Part shown: in pieces, positions 22,536-33,021 of the stretch
Numbering within the stretch: position 1 is the first letter of the stretch
Layout of the letters: each line of letters starts with the position of its first letter
Assembly: GCA_949825065.1 (NCBI GenBank)
Contig: OX463856.1
Location: forward strand, 15,278,164-15,342,163
DNA length: 64,000 nucleotides
DNA from: Odontocerum albicorne
Lineage: Eukaryota > Arthropoda > Insecta > Trichoptera > Odontoceridae
Direction of reading: 5' to 3'
Program-made: the position numbers and the translations under genes
The notes under the pieces: generated by a model
Told to the model about the DNA's origin: nothing
Database searches by the model: none
The model's input: only the letters and a program-made list of their open reading frames with translations

Positions 22536-23395
22536 GTAATGCAACGAGTCCAAACTAAGTCATAAGTGGATGTTCACTGGGTATAGTAGTGGAGTCCCAA
22601 CCGTAACGTGAACTCGTGGGCTCAAAACTATGTTAGGAGGTATCAGGTTAACATGCACTTATGTCGAAGTTCATTACAAACATGCCCTATATATGAAAGC
22701 TGCAACTTTTTCAAAACGTCGACATCATATCACATGGTATAACACTCAGCAAGACTTTATACAACTGATACGAAGCACTGCGATAGCTTCAAAACATAAA
22801 ATATATAAGTCGATCGCGTGTATCTTGTAGGTCCACGGAACAGTATTTTAACTAATAAAAATGAACTAGATATTAAAAAAAATGAGAATTTAGAACGAAA
22901 TAATACCTTCTTAAATATTGTTTTTTTAAAATTTTATTTAAAACATTTTCCCTTGTGCCTGACAAAGGTTGAGAATGGCGAAAGTAGAGAAATAATAGTT
23001 TCGGAACGTGTTTTGTATTATCCCTTCCGAAAGCCTTGTAGGACAATGTGCAGGTACTTTGTATCCAACGGTCTCATTTGGAAGAACAGGCTTATTTAAT
23101 GTGAGAATTTGTTCCGGCGTTACGGGAACACGATATTGTTATAGTCGAGGAATTAATTCGAGGGGATAAAAAACAAAAGGGGTCATTTCTAGAATAATCT
23201 ATAATTTTCCTTTATATTAAAATCGTTTATCCATTGCCGTCGGTTGCCACTTTACATTATTGATTGTTTATTTATTATTCATAATACCAAAATTATCATA
23301 ATACCCCGTCTTATTGGGTCAATTTAAACAATTGAAAGTTAATTAAATATTTTTTAAATACATACATTCGTATCATTACACTATTTCCCTGACTT
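22536..23395. other. Unassigned; short ORFs only
   Basis: ORFs at 22630-22830 and 22818-23099 have no recognisable domain, composition typical of noncoding DNA, and no splice context. I do not call them genes. Confidence 0.4.
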
Positions 23396-23396
23396 A

Positions 23397-23585
23397 GTAA
23401 GCAGAGATAATATAGCGGACAGATTTCAACACACATTTCGCCTCGTCCAAATCCACATACGTCTTCTCATACAAATCATGCGATTTCTCAAAAATTCTAT
23501 CTTTCATTCATTTAATATATTACCCAGTTGATTAAAAAAACTTGACTTGGTATTTTTCTCTTACTCAAATAGTCTACCAAATTTA
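23397..23585 (-). mobile_element. LINE-C fragment
   Basis: The reversed ECDEEAK and CMDVE codons appear as CATTTCGCCTCGTCCAAATC with CTTCTCATACAAATCATGCG, the family's near-terminal region. It is short and decayed. Confidence 0.6.
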
Positions 23586-23590
23586 TTTAT

Positions 23591-23862
23591 GACCTCCGTA
23601 GTCTAGTTGGTAAGATGCTTGACTTCCGCTCTGGGGTTTCGTGTTCAATTTTCGACAGTACCCAAAAAAAAGACAGTAATAAAATATTCCAGTCTGGTAA
23701 CAATACACGCACACGCTAGACGTATGCATGTTTTATCCATGTGCCGGGTAGAATTGCCAACTCGTGTGATGATAAACCGCGAGTGTTGTGCCTATTTTAG
23801 TGGTTTTAAACCCGATTGGGCCGCAGACAAATAAATATCCCTGTCATGCTCTGCATTATGTC
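23591..23862 (+). mobile_element. SINE-2 copy
   Basis: The head GACCTCCGTAGTCTAGTTGG is the same tRNA-like module as SINE-1. The body differs: ACACGCACACGCTAGACGTA, then GAGTGTTGTGCCTATTTTAG, then GATTGGGCCGCAGACAAATA. It matches 4853-5130 throughout. Confidence 0.7.
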
Positions 23863-24080
23863 TATCAATTCGGATATATTTAATTGTACCAAACGAATGA
23901 ATTTAATAAATGAATGGCTATTTCTCCATAAACAAAAATATTGTCAAACTGCGCTTTATAAAAAAGAGTTTTCATTTTAAAAATATATGGGAAAGGTTGT
24001 TTTAGATAATTTGGTATAGCGCTATTTCCTAACCATTACGATCACTTTAAGAACGCTTTCTTACCAACTCAACCTTTCAA

Positions 24081-24350
24081 CACGTTCACTGCGTATAAAA
24101 TACTTAATGTCATACAGGGATGCTAAAAATTCGCGAATTTTTAAAAACACATACCTGTGTTAAAAATCACATTCTACTTTCTATTGAAACATCATATACA
24201 AGTGCATTTCTTCGTGTCTTCAAAACACATGAAACCGGCGACGAATCCTTATCGAGAGACGTTTATGAGTGCACTAAACATTTAAGTATTCCCGTGTCCA
24301 TACAAAATATTTGTATGGACACGGGAGCCGTTTTCGACGCAGTGAACGTG
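24081..24350. mobile_element. piggyBac-type MITE, 270 bp
   Basis: The 14-bp perfect terminal inverted repeats are CACGTTCACTGCGT. The right flank is TTAA (24351-24354) and the left is TCAA (24077-24080), a one-base decay of the TTAA target typical of piggyBac. It contains two further palindromes: TAAAAATTCGCGAATTTTTA near 24124-24143, and a CCCGTGTCCATACAAA stem at about 24293-24327. ORF 24120-24362 is an accident of this structure. Confidence 0.8.
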
Positions 24351-24374
24351 TTAAAGAAATAAAGGATGTTGAGA

Positions 24375-24535
24375 GACTCTAATGTCGCTAACAAGAGAGC
24401 CATTTGGATTCTTAAATTCAGATGTAAAATGGTCTCAGAAAAAGCCAGTCAGGAATCTGGCGGATTTACGCCAGTATCGAACCTGTGGCGTACGATATTT
24501 AAGTGTGAATGCTAGCAGTAAGAAACGATTAACAT
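24375..24535 (-). mobile_element. SINE-4 copy
   Basis: The minus strand aligns with 12014-12160 along its length: ATTCTTAAATTCAGATGTA at the tail side, CAGTATCGAACCTGTGG at the B box and a decayed AGCAGTAAGAA at the A box. Confidence 0.55.
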
Positions 24536-24774
24536 TAATGTGAATCGTCTATTAAGTCCGTCAATCATGAACTAATACTCGCATGTAACAAAAAACTCTG
24601 GAAAGCGAGTACTTTTGCTCAAAAAACTACTTTGAAGTAAGAGAGAGATAGATACAAGAAAAATATGAGCCTTTTCAATAATCTCTTTGACATTTGTTTG
24701 AAAGCATATGCAATCATTGCAACTGCAGTATTTTCTTCTGAATCCCATCATGCGGAAGACTTATATAGAAGATT

Positions 24775-25092
24775 CAACATGCTTTATGATACTTGATTAA
24801 ACATATGAGTTACTTTAAGATACTCGACTAGACGTAAAAGTTGATTAAATATATTTGATTTAACGTAAGACTTGCTTTGAGATAGTCGATGAAACGTAAA
24901 AGTTCCTTTCAAATACTTGACTTAACGTAAGATTTGCTTTGAGATAGTTGATTAAACGTAAAAGTTGCTTCGAAATACTTGACCAAACGTAAGACTTGTT
25001 TTGAGATAGTTGATTAAACGTTAAAGTTGCTTTGAATACTTGACTAAACGTAAGAGTTGCTTTGAGAAACTTGACTTTAGGTAAGAGTTGCA
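24775..25092. repeat. Tandem repeat with a unit of about 32 bp, about ten copies
   Basis: A unit such as ACTTGATTAAACGTAAGAG plus TTGCTTTGAGATA repeats about ten times with 31-33-bp spacing. Neighbouring units alternate between TTTGAGATAGTTGA and TCGAAATACTTGA versions, suggesting dimer-wise expansion. The left copies are the most diverged. The minus-strand ORF through it is a by-product. Confidence 0.85.
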
Positions 25093-25404
25093 AATCAATA
25101 CAGCTTTATTTGGATTTTTTTTTGTTTTTTTTATACTGGGTTTTATCTTTTGGCCAAAAAGGAGGTTGATTGGTATCATGGTTAGGAAAGGTAAATACAT
25201 TTCTTGAAAATAATAACTCACGCACAAGCATTTGGGGTTAAAATTTATATATTTTATGGAAATATGTGATTTATTTTCGGAAACGAAATTCGTTACTTTT
25301 TAATCAAAGCTAAAATGTGCCGGAGGCCATATTATCGTTATAACTAAAATAATTCATCGCCACTATCACGTCTTGTCCCTATTGGAGTAGACAAAGATAA
25401 CAGA
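25093..25404. other. No recognisable feature
   Basis: AT-rich with a T tract near 25110-25130; the last 60 bp may be a LINE-C 3' tail remnant (CTTGTCCCTATTGGAGTAGA). Confidence 0.4.
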
Positions 25405-25995
25405 TGTCCATTCAAATGACTATCCATCCCCACGAAATCCATAAACACATACGTGAGCACATGCCCACGAATCCCACAAAGACGGACAATCGCCCGTACA
25501 TTATTTTTCATATAAAGTGAGATATCATCAATCAAAAGGAAAGGAAGGGATGGTGGAGAGGAAAGAAAAAAAAATCAGGAATGAAACACGTTATATTACT
25601 GACTAGAAATTAAGAGTTTTTTCAGTCGCTTCTTAAAGCATGCCAAGGACGGAATAATTCCAGCATTGGTTTGTAATTGATTCCAGAGTCTCACTGCATG
25701 GACAGTAAAGGACGACGTAAAGAAAAAGGAGCGGTGAACTGGAAAGGCCAATAAACAATCTCTGTTTGAGCGTAGCGCTAATCCATGATTGGAAAGACGC
25801 TGAAAATTTTCGGTGAGATAAGAGGGTGCGGCGGGACAGTTAAGGGTGTTATACAATAGAGACAGTATGTGAATTTGGCGTCTATTTCTAACATTCAACC
25901 AGTTCAATATCTTCTGGTATGAAGTTATATGGTCGTACTTACGTAGGTTGAAAATGAATCTTAGACACACATTTTGAAGACGCTGTAATTTGTTT
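25405..25995 (-). mobile_element. LINE-A, truncated at both ends
   Basis: The minus strand matches LINE-A from the ATTCAAATGACTATCCATCC segment of the 3' untranslated region to the LQRLQNVCLRFIFNLRKYDH codons; the terminal AAAT tail is missing. ORF 26033-25596 is open across the C-terminal 130 residues (SYQKILNWLNVRNRRQIHIL and VRLWNQLQTN). Confidence 0.9.
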
Positions 25996-26039
25996 AGCAG
26001 ACGCTGTATTTCATGTAACAACATTTTATACAAATTATA

Positions 26040-26275
26040 AGAAATACTCGTAATGTGACGGGGTAGAGGACGGCCAAGAAAAGTATGGTTAAAAGTATGG
26101 ATATTTGGAAAGAAGGAAATGTAAAAAGTAAGAGGAATCGTAGGAGCTGTATAAGAAGGTGTATGGATGTAGAAGATGCGAAAGAGGTGTGTCGCGATGG
26201 AAAGCCTATGCCCCGATGACCTTTCTGTCTACCTCAATAGAGCGATGGCATGATGGTATGTATGTATGTTAGAAG
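26040..26275 (+). mobile_element. LINE-C 3'-end copy
   Basis: It runs from the GRGRPRK codons (GGGTAGAGGACGGCCAAGAA) to a clean GATGGTATGTATGTATG tail, a useful reference for the family's 3' terminus. Confidence 0.8.
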
Positions 26276-26284
26276 TAATTTGCT

Positions 26285-26735
26285 AAGATAATATTTTAGT
26301 ACCAACTTTGATATATGAGAGTGAAATGTGGACGTTAAAAAACACTGAAAAGTGCCGAATAAACGCTGTGCACTAGAAGAATACACGGACTGACAATATG
26401 GTATATGACAGAGAATGGAATGAAGTCATTAGGGATGGTGTGAAATTAGGGGATGATGTGTTACGTAAGATGAAGAGTACTTTGAGATGGTTTGGGCATG
26501 TTGCAAATGTGAGGTGATTATGTGGTAGAGGAATACCAAGAAAGTATGGTTGGATCTAGTGAATTCTATTTTGAAAAGAGGAAGTGTTAAAAGACAGATA
26601 AATCATAGGAGTTGTGTTAGAAGGTGAATGTATGTAGAAGAGGCGAAGGATATGTGTTGATATAGGAAAGTCTGGCACTATATCTTTTCGGTCTTCCCCG
26701 ACAGGGAGATGATGAGATGGTACGTATGTATGAAG
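26285..26735 (+). mobile_element. LINE-C 3'-end copy
   Basis: It starts at the VPTLIYESEMWT codons and carries RRIHGLTIW, RDGVKL and LRWFGHVA. It ends with GATGAGATGGTACGTATGTA. It lies directly after the previous copy in the same orientation. Confidence 0.8.
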
Positions 26736-27044
26736 AAAATATGGCTTAATAGAACAATAACAAATATATGACTTGATAGCGATATTTCATAATGTAATAA
26801 CCCTATCTTGAGCGCTTTTTTCTAAGTTTATAAAATAAATCACTAAAAATAAATTTAGGATCGTGCGTCAGAAAATATTTAATTTAACCACGATGTCAAT
26901 AATAAATATAATTGAAATTGCTATTCTTCCTCTGATGTTTGAAGAGATGTATAGATTGTTAAAACATATTGTTTACAACTATTCGTATTAACAATAATTG
27001 TAATTTGTTTTATTAAACACTATTTATTCCACTTTTTGTAACGG
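26736..27044. other. No recognisable feature
   Basis: AT-rich; no repeat match seen. Confidence 0.4.
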
Positions 27045-27560
27045 TATAACCCTACCGGTTTCATGGCTTTCACTTCATCATCAGGGAAGCACAAACAACA
27101 CTAAATTCTGTTCGAACTGGTACCGACATACACGCTTCTAACGGTAAACATTCGGGTTGGGGACTGTGGGTGGAGAAAGGGAGAAAACAACCTCAGCGAG
27201 CAGCGGCGAGATTCTTGGAATATATGCGTTTGCCAGATGTTTACCCCGATGCACTGACTTAGAAATTTCTAGGGCCTCTAATCTGTCCAATTTATTTCCG
27301 TTACTACTGATATGTAAGACTTTGGCATCATCGATAGAAAATGTATGGTTTTCACGATGACAATGATTAGCCATTTTAGAATAAATCAGAGGATTTTTTA
27401 AGGCGGATTTGTGTTCACGAAATCTCTTTTCAAATGATCTTCCTGTCTTTCTTGTATATAAATTATCATAGTTAGCACATAAAAGTTTATACACACCACT
27501 GTTGCTAAGTATTCCATTTTTGCCTTTGCCGTTAAATATGAGTTTCCGGAGATTAAAATT
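27045..27560 (-). mobile_element. Penelope-like element fragment (GIY-YIG endonuclease end)
   Basis: The minus-strand coding stretch (27138-27494, plus upstream in-frame codons to about 27530) reads SGVYKLLCANYDNLY, then TGRSFEKRFREHKSALKN, ANHCHRENHTF, KVLHIS and LDRLEALEISK. This is the C-terminal GIY-YIG endonuclease of Penelope-like elements. GIY appears as GVY, but the YIG position reads YTR, so activity is doubtful. The reverse transcriptase half is not recognisable upstream. About 50 bp after the stop lies a hammerhead-like motif (see findings). Confidence 0.8.
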
Positions 27561-28002
27561 AGTGTAAAAAGCTGGTTTTACGTGACTTGGATTTTTTTTG
27601 GTTATTTCGTATATGTTTTTTTATAAATATAACTTTGCTCCATTTATAGGTAAACTTATTGGTGACACCTATACAAATTACAATGTCTTTAAACCTCCGC
27701 AATGTTTAATACCTTAACTATAAATAATATATTAACAATAAAATTACATGCAAAAAATTAAAATTAAGTAAGTTCATAGTTATAATATATAAATTAGATG
27801 AGTTTTTAAGATATACATTTGTATATAGGTTTAGACTTTGACAAATATTTGTATTGTATATTATAAATAAAATAAATGTTCAAAACTAATAATTTTGCTA
27901 TATTCAGTACAATCTGTCGGGTGTATTTCTATACGTCAATGTTTTCCAGCTACCCAGAAATATATTACAGAGGCCTTAACCTTTTGTCAGGCGCAACTTC
28001 TA
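27561..28002. other. No recognisable feature
   Basis: AT-rich; possibly the decayed upstream part of the Penelope-like element, but I cannot read a domain. Confidence 0.35.
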
Positions 28003-28517
28003 GTGTGCATGTACGCGTGTGCACGTGTGCGCACGCGTGCACGTGCGCGTGGACGTGCGAGTGGGCGTGCGCGTGGGCGTGTGTGTCTGTGTGTGTCTAT
28101 GTGTGTCTATGTGTGTCTATGTGTGTCTGTGTGTGTCTGTGTGTGTCTATGTGTGTCTGTGTGTGTCTATGTGTGTCTGCGTGTGTCTGTGTGTGCCTGT
28201 GTTTGTGTGTGCCTGTGTTTGTGTGTGCCTGTGTGTGCGCGCGCGCGTGTGTGGGCGTGTGCGAGCGTGTGCGTGTGTGAGCGTGCGCGTGTGTGAGAGT
28301 GCGCGTGTGTGAGCGTGCGCGTGTGTGAGCGTGCGCGTGTGTGAGCGTGCGCGTGTGTGAGCGTGCGCGTGTGTGTGCGCGTGTGTGTGTGCGCGTGTGT
28401 GTGTGCGCGCGTGTGCGTGTGCGTGTGCGTGTGTGCGTGTGTGCGTGTGCGCGTGTGCGCGTGTGCGCGTGTGCGTGTGTTCGTGTGCGCGTGTGTGTGC
28501 GCGCGCGCGCGTGTGTG

Positions 28518-28551
<34 letters not shown>

Positions 28552-28700
28552 CGTGCGTGCGTGCGCGCGTGTGTGCGCGCGCGCGTGTGCGCGCGCGTGT
28601 GTGCGCGCGCGTGTGTGCGCGCGCGTGTGTGCGCGCGCGTGTGTGCGCGCGTGTGTGCGCGCGCGTGTGTGGGCGCGCGTGTGGGCGCTCGCGTGTGTGT
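28003..28700. repeat. 698-bp GT/GC-rich alternating microsatellite array
   Basis: The array is almost entirely G, T and C on the plus strand, with zones in order: GC-rich start, a 10-bp period zone (TGTGTGTCTA, about 28080-28175), a 14-bp zone (TGTGCCTGTGTTTG), a 14-16-bp zone (TGTGAGCGTGCGCG, about 28275-28375), and finally GTGTGCGCGC runs. Long stretches are strict alternating purine-pyrimidine, the classic Z-DNA-prone pattern. All ORFs here on both strands are low-complexity artefacts. Confidence 0.95.
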
Positions 28701-28709
28701 TCAAGCTTC

Positions 28710-29085
28710 GCTTGCATATTCCATTTTCTTACCAGTTACCAACTACCGTAAAACTTTTACCCTTCATGGCTTGCTTTAAACTGCGGCTTAAAACATCTTA
28801 CATATATCTTCAATGAGGAGGGATTGCGTTCCTCCATAATTCCTATATTTCTTCTCTATCTTCCTTCGCCTTTTGTGATTTGCAAATACTTTATTTTACA
28901 GTTTTTTAATGCGTAAAGTATTTTTAAGTATTCTTTTTTCGTTTTGAAAATAACGTTGTTACCTTTCTCCAAACAATTTGCACTTATTTGCCTGGCTCTT
29001 GTTTAGTTGGTTGCAAGAAATGGTCGTTTGGTAATAAATCTGCCATTCATATATTTTACAATAAAGAGCATAAATAAATAAATTG
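28710..29085 (+). mobile_element. Diverged LINE-A relative, 3' end
   Basis: Codons [11 protein letters not shown] near 28765 correspond to the LINE-A C-terminus (LACFKKRLKKLL). The tail GTTGGTTGCAAGAAATGGTC, then TTTGGTAATAAATCTGCC, ending AAATAAATAAAT, parallels the LINE-A 3' end. The GT array lies immediately 5'. Confidence 0.65.
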
Positions 29086-29284
29086 ATGGTTGATATGGTT
29101 TAACGTTTTTTACTTCTATATATCCTCTATTACCTCCGTCAATATTTTATCTGAAGTACCACTTATCATGTTTATGACTGAAATGTTCAAATTTCATTTT
29201 ATTTATTTGAAATTTTATTTTATAACGAACGCTTGGCTGGTTTATTGCCATTAACTAATCCCTTCAAATTACACATTATACGAG

Positions 29285-29580
29285 TGACCCAGTAAATGCC
29301 AATTGCTGGGTAGAGAAAACAACTTTTATTTATACAACGTTAAATGAAAAAAAAGGGGAACTCAATCCCACACAAAAAATAGAGATAAATAAGGAAATAA
29401 AAAAATGAGAAACATTAATAATCATTCGTAACTGTCACCGCTTACTGAAAGGGGAGAGGAAACGGGAATGGAGAATATAATCGAAAATGAGGAAAAACAC
29501 GCTGCGTCATTGGAAAGAAACATCATGATTTTTAAGTCATTGATTGAGATGTCTATTTAATTGAATGCTAAATAAGATTT
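29285..29580 (-). mobile_element. Diverged LINE-A relative, 3' end
   Basis: Weak minus-strand similarity to the copy at 18340-18830: a GGAAAAACACGCTGCGTCAT segment and TTTTTAAGTCATTGATTGAG. It is old and decayed. Confidence 0.45.
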
Positions 29581-29641
29581 TTTTTATTATTGTGTCAATT
29601 TATTGCACAAATGTACAATCGATAATTTAACTACCCTAGAC

Positions 29642-29770
29642 CAGGCATGGGCAACCCGCGGCCCATGGTTCGTATGTGGCTTGCTAGGGTGTTTTGTGCA
29701 GCCCGAGAGACTTTTGTGTAGAAGGAAATAAGAATAAAAGAGTTGTTTGACAATAGCGACATACTCTAGA
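29642..29770 (+). mobile_element. hAT terminus (left end only)
   Basis: CAGGCATGGGCAACCCGCGG is a typical hAT terminal sequence, preceded directly by CCCTAGAC (29634-29641), the same 8-mer that flanks the intact hAT 760 bp downstream. No right end is visible. Confidence 0.6.
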
Positions 29771-29934
29771 TTTGCGACAAGAAAAATAAGATTTATATCA
29801 AAATATGATACAATAAATAAAGGTTTATTGATAGCAACACAGTATATACATATTTAAATACATTCCAAAAACACAAATACTCGTATTTTTCAAGATAACT
29901 AGCAGAAAATACACTTAAGAGAGAAGGTATTCAA

Positions 29935-30045
29935 AGGTCTGGACTCATCTCATAACATCCCCCCCCCAGTCTCATAACATACCCCAGCAATATAGAGTGA
30001 GCCCAGCCGCGAGAATACCAGATGGTTTTCAGTCCACACCCTATA
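29935..30045. repeat. Dispersed repeat of unknown family (copy 1)
   Basis: It shares with 56285-56395 the ordered segments TCTGGACTCATCTCATAACA, a variable centre, and GTGAGCCCAGCCGCGAG. Copies are diverged. Confidence 0.55.
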
Positions 30046-30674
30046 AAATTTTTATTTTAATGTGACCCAAAATGATAGTAATACGAGTATACCATACATA
30101 TAGTACATATATACCATTACGCCATCTCCCTATCGGGGTAAACAGAAAAGAGAAAACCCCAGACTTATATTTTTTCCAGTGATTCTGGACTGGTAAGATC
30201 GAATATACTCGTACATACTCGTAAAGTACCCTTTGGTGTAATTTGTAGCAATCTGTTAGAAAATCGAGAATATACTTGACACAGTGATCATGAGATGATA
30301 TTAACATTACGAAAACAATACAAAACAGTGCTACATAAATCAGGACAAATTTAAATTGGAGCACAATACCTTGTTTTCAGACATTGAAATTATGATATAC
30401 CCTAGACCAGAGGTTCCCAACCCCGTGCCCGCGGGCACCATGGCGCCCGCGGAACGATTCGTATGTGCCCGCCACTATTCGACAGAGATAGAATTTTTTC
30501 ATAAACATTAATTAAAAATGTGAATTATTTTTATTTATTTGTTAGAGTTTTATTTTTTTTGAGTGCCTAGGTTTATTAAATACGTTCATATGTTTGCGAT
30601 ATTGTATGTATGAGTGGTTCCTTTGCTGACAGTACTTGTCGCAACTTGTCTAGCGGCACTCTTCACGCTAGCCT

Positions 30675-30953
30675 GGAACGGGGAGTGCTATTTTCACATC
30701 ACTCCTTGTACACGCAGAAAACCTGAAGTGAACGAACGCCACGAACTGAGCCGATGAACGCCGAAGGCGCCAAAACACATGGCACATGACTCTGACAGCT
30801 CTGTCTGTCAGTGAAAGCAATAAGCATGGCCCCGACAGCCAAACTGACAGTAGTCACGGGCTCGTACCGTCCCGATTGCTTCGGCAATCATCGGCTCACT
30901 TCGGGTTTTCGGCGTGTACAAGGAGTGATGTGCAAATAACATTCCCCGCCTGG
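30675..30953. repeat. Internal inverted repeat in the hAT 5' region
   Basis: The arms share a 20-nt identical core (ACATCACTCCTTGTACACGC and its inverse). Similarity extends outward to GGCGGGGA and inward to GAGCCGATGA plus GCCGAAG; the left arm has a 17-nt extra segment. It is much more G+C-rich and CpG-rich than its surroundings. Confidence 0.85.
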
Positions 30954-31254
30954 AACCGCGTTGTTGTCATTGTGATTGCGATTGCTGCCCCGTTCGGGTC
31001 GCCACAGTTAGCTAGGAGACATCTTCGTCTGACGAAACACGAATTAGGAGTTTTGATATTCCTTCTGAAAATTTTTAACGGGCTAAAAGCGAGGTGCGTA
31101 ATCTATTATATTAATAAGCGATAATCTATTATGATTGTGGGGATAGTTATAGTCCTTGTTATAATACATTTATGCATATAATGTAGAACAGACGTGCGCT
31201 ATAACATTGATATTATATTGTAGTTCAATTACTATTTATTTTTTTAGTCCTAAA

Positions 31255-33021
31255 ATGAGTGGACCGAGTAAAAGACAACGAACCTATAATTTTAACACTG
31301 ACTGGGAGGAATCATATTGTTTCGTTAATTTGAAAAATAAATGCGTTTGTTTGTTGTGTGGTAGTAGTATTGCAGTGCCGAAAAAACATAATGTTGAACG
31401 ACACTTTCAGAAAATTCATGCCACTTTTGATGTGAATTATCCACTTAAATCTGAAGTAAGAAAGAAAAAAATATGTCAACTAAAATCAAGTCTAACTGCA
31501 CAACAGACTGTTTTCACTAGACATGTGGAAAATTCTAAAAAGGCCACCATTGCTTCTTTCAAAATTTCATTGATGGTGAGTTGTTTAAAGAACTATTTTC
31601 GTTTGACTGGTGCCGATTGTTTTTTTGATGGATTTTCTAACAAACGTGAGATTGTCTCAGCAATACAAGACTTACAGTTGTCAAATAACACCGTCACAAG
31701 AAGAATACATGCAATTTCAACAGACATACAAACTCAGTTACAGACTGACTTGAAAATATGTGACTGGTTCTCACTACAATTTGACGAGTCAACAGATATA
31801 TCAGACACCGCACAGTTAGCAGTTATGGTGAGAATGGTATTTAGTAACTTCACAGTAAAAGAAGATATGTTGCAAATATTACCTATGAAAGGACAGACAA
31901 GGGGTGAGGATATTTATAATACATTCAGAACATACGCCAAGTGAATAAATATGCCTTTGCACAAGCTGTCTGCGATAACTACCGATGGGGCACCAGCAAT
32001 GGTAGGTAAAAACAAAGGATTTATTGCCCTCTGCAAGAAGGATGAATCATTTTCAAACTTTATGTCCTACCACTGTATTATCCACCAGGAAGCTCTGTGC
32101 TGTAAAATATTGCCATTTGCACACGTTATGAAAATAGTTACAAAAATAATCAATTCTATTCGAGCAGCTCCTTTGCAACACCGACTTTTCAAGGCCCTGT
32201 TAGAAGATACTAAAGATAAAGAACATGATCTTATTCTGCATACTGAAGTACGTTGGCTCAGTAAAGGAAAGGTTCTTACAAGATTTGTGAGTTTAATTGA
32301 AGAAATAAAAACATTAATAAACGATAAAAAGGAAAATTATAATGAACTAGCTGACTCTCGCTGGCTGATTGATTTGGGATTTCTCACAGACATCATGGAA
32401 ACATTGAATTCTTTAAATTTGGATTTGCATGGGAAAGACAAAAACATAGCTGAAATGATAAGCTCTGTAAAGTCATTTAAAGCTAAATTGGATTTGTTGA
32501 TATCACATCTGCAGATCAATTCTCTCGTGCATTTCCCACATATGAAGAAAATGCTAGGTTACAATGAATTAAACGGGTCATTATTTATTAAGCATCTTCA
32601 AGTGTTAAAAAAACAGTTTGAAGAGAGATTTTTGCAGTTTACACATATCGAGCCAATTATTTCCTTCTGTATCAATCCTTTTACTTGCCAAATAAATGTA
32701 ATGGAAATGGCCGCATGTATTGCAGATTTTGTTCAAGGTAAGACAGAAGAACTAGAGTTAGAAATTTTGGACCTTAAGAATGATATTTTGCTAAAATCCT
32801 TAATATCAGAGGACTTTTGGAATACAGTGGACAGAGAAAAGTTCCCATTTTTTAAAAAAGCGGCATATAAAATTGAATCATTTTTCGGTGCGACATATTT
32901 ATGCGAATCATTGTTTTCAAGCATGAACTTAATAAAATCAAGATATAGATCTCGACTCACCGATGAGCATCTTTATGATTGTTTGCTAACAGGATTATCA
33001 GCTATCGTCATACTCTCCTAA
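31255..33021 (+). pseudogene. hAT transposase with one in-frame stop (589 codons)
   Basis: I start at the ATG at 31255 (MSGPSKRQRTYNF), not the longer in-frame start at 31207, because it begins the family-like N-terminus. An N-terminal BED-type zinc finger is visible: CVCLLCGSS followed by NVERHFQKIH (about residues 38-65). The RNase H-like core keeps FDESTD (first Asp), TTDGAPAMVGKNKG (second Asp) and, near the C-terminus, CESLFSSMNLIKSRYRS (catalytic Glu in the dimerisation domain). The single defect is TGA at 31942-31944, after RTYAK; the same frame resumes at once. Insect databases often name such proteins after GTF2IRD2 or ZBED5. It would cut and paste its own element. Confidence 0.9.

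Noticed and set aside
24120..24362. 80-codon ORF as a gene
   Set aside because: It lies almost wholly inside the piggyBac-type MITE, including its palindromes and right end.
28019..28816. Several overlapping ORFs of 97-206 codons on both strands in the GT/GC array
   Set aside because: They consist of short repeats (VCVRVC or HTHTRAH types) in all frames, the expected by-product of a stop-free microsatellite; no start context or domain.
29642..30407. A complete hAT element bounded by CCCTAGAC on both sides
   Set aside because: The left end is hAT-like, but the bases before 30400 do not form a matching inverted terminus, so I call only a left end.
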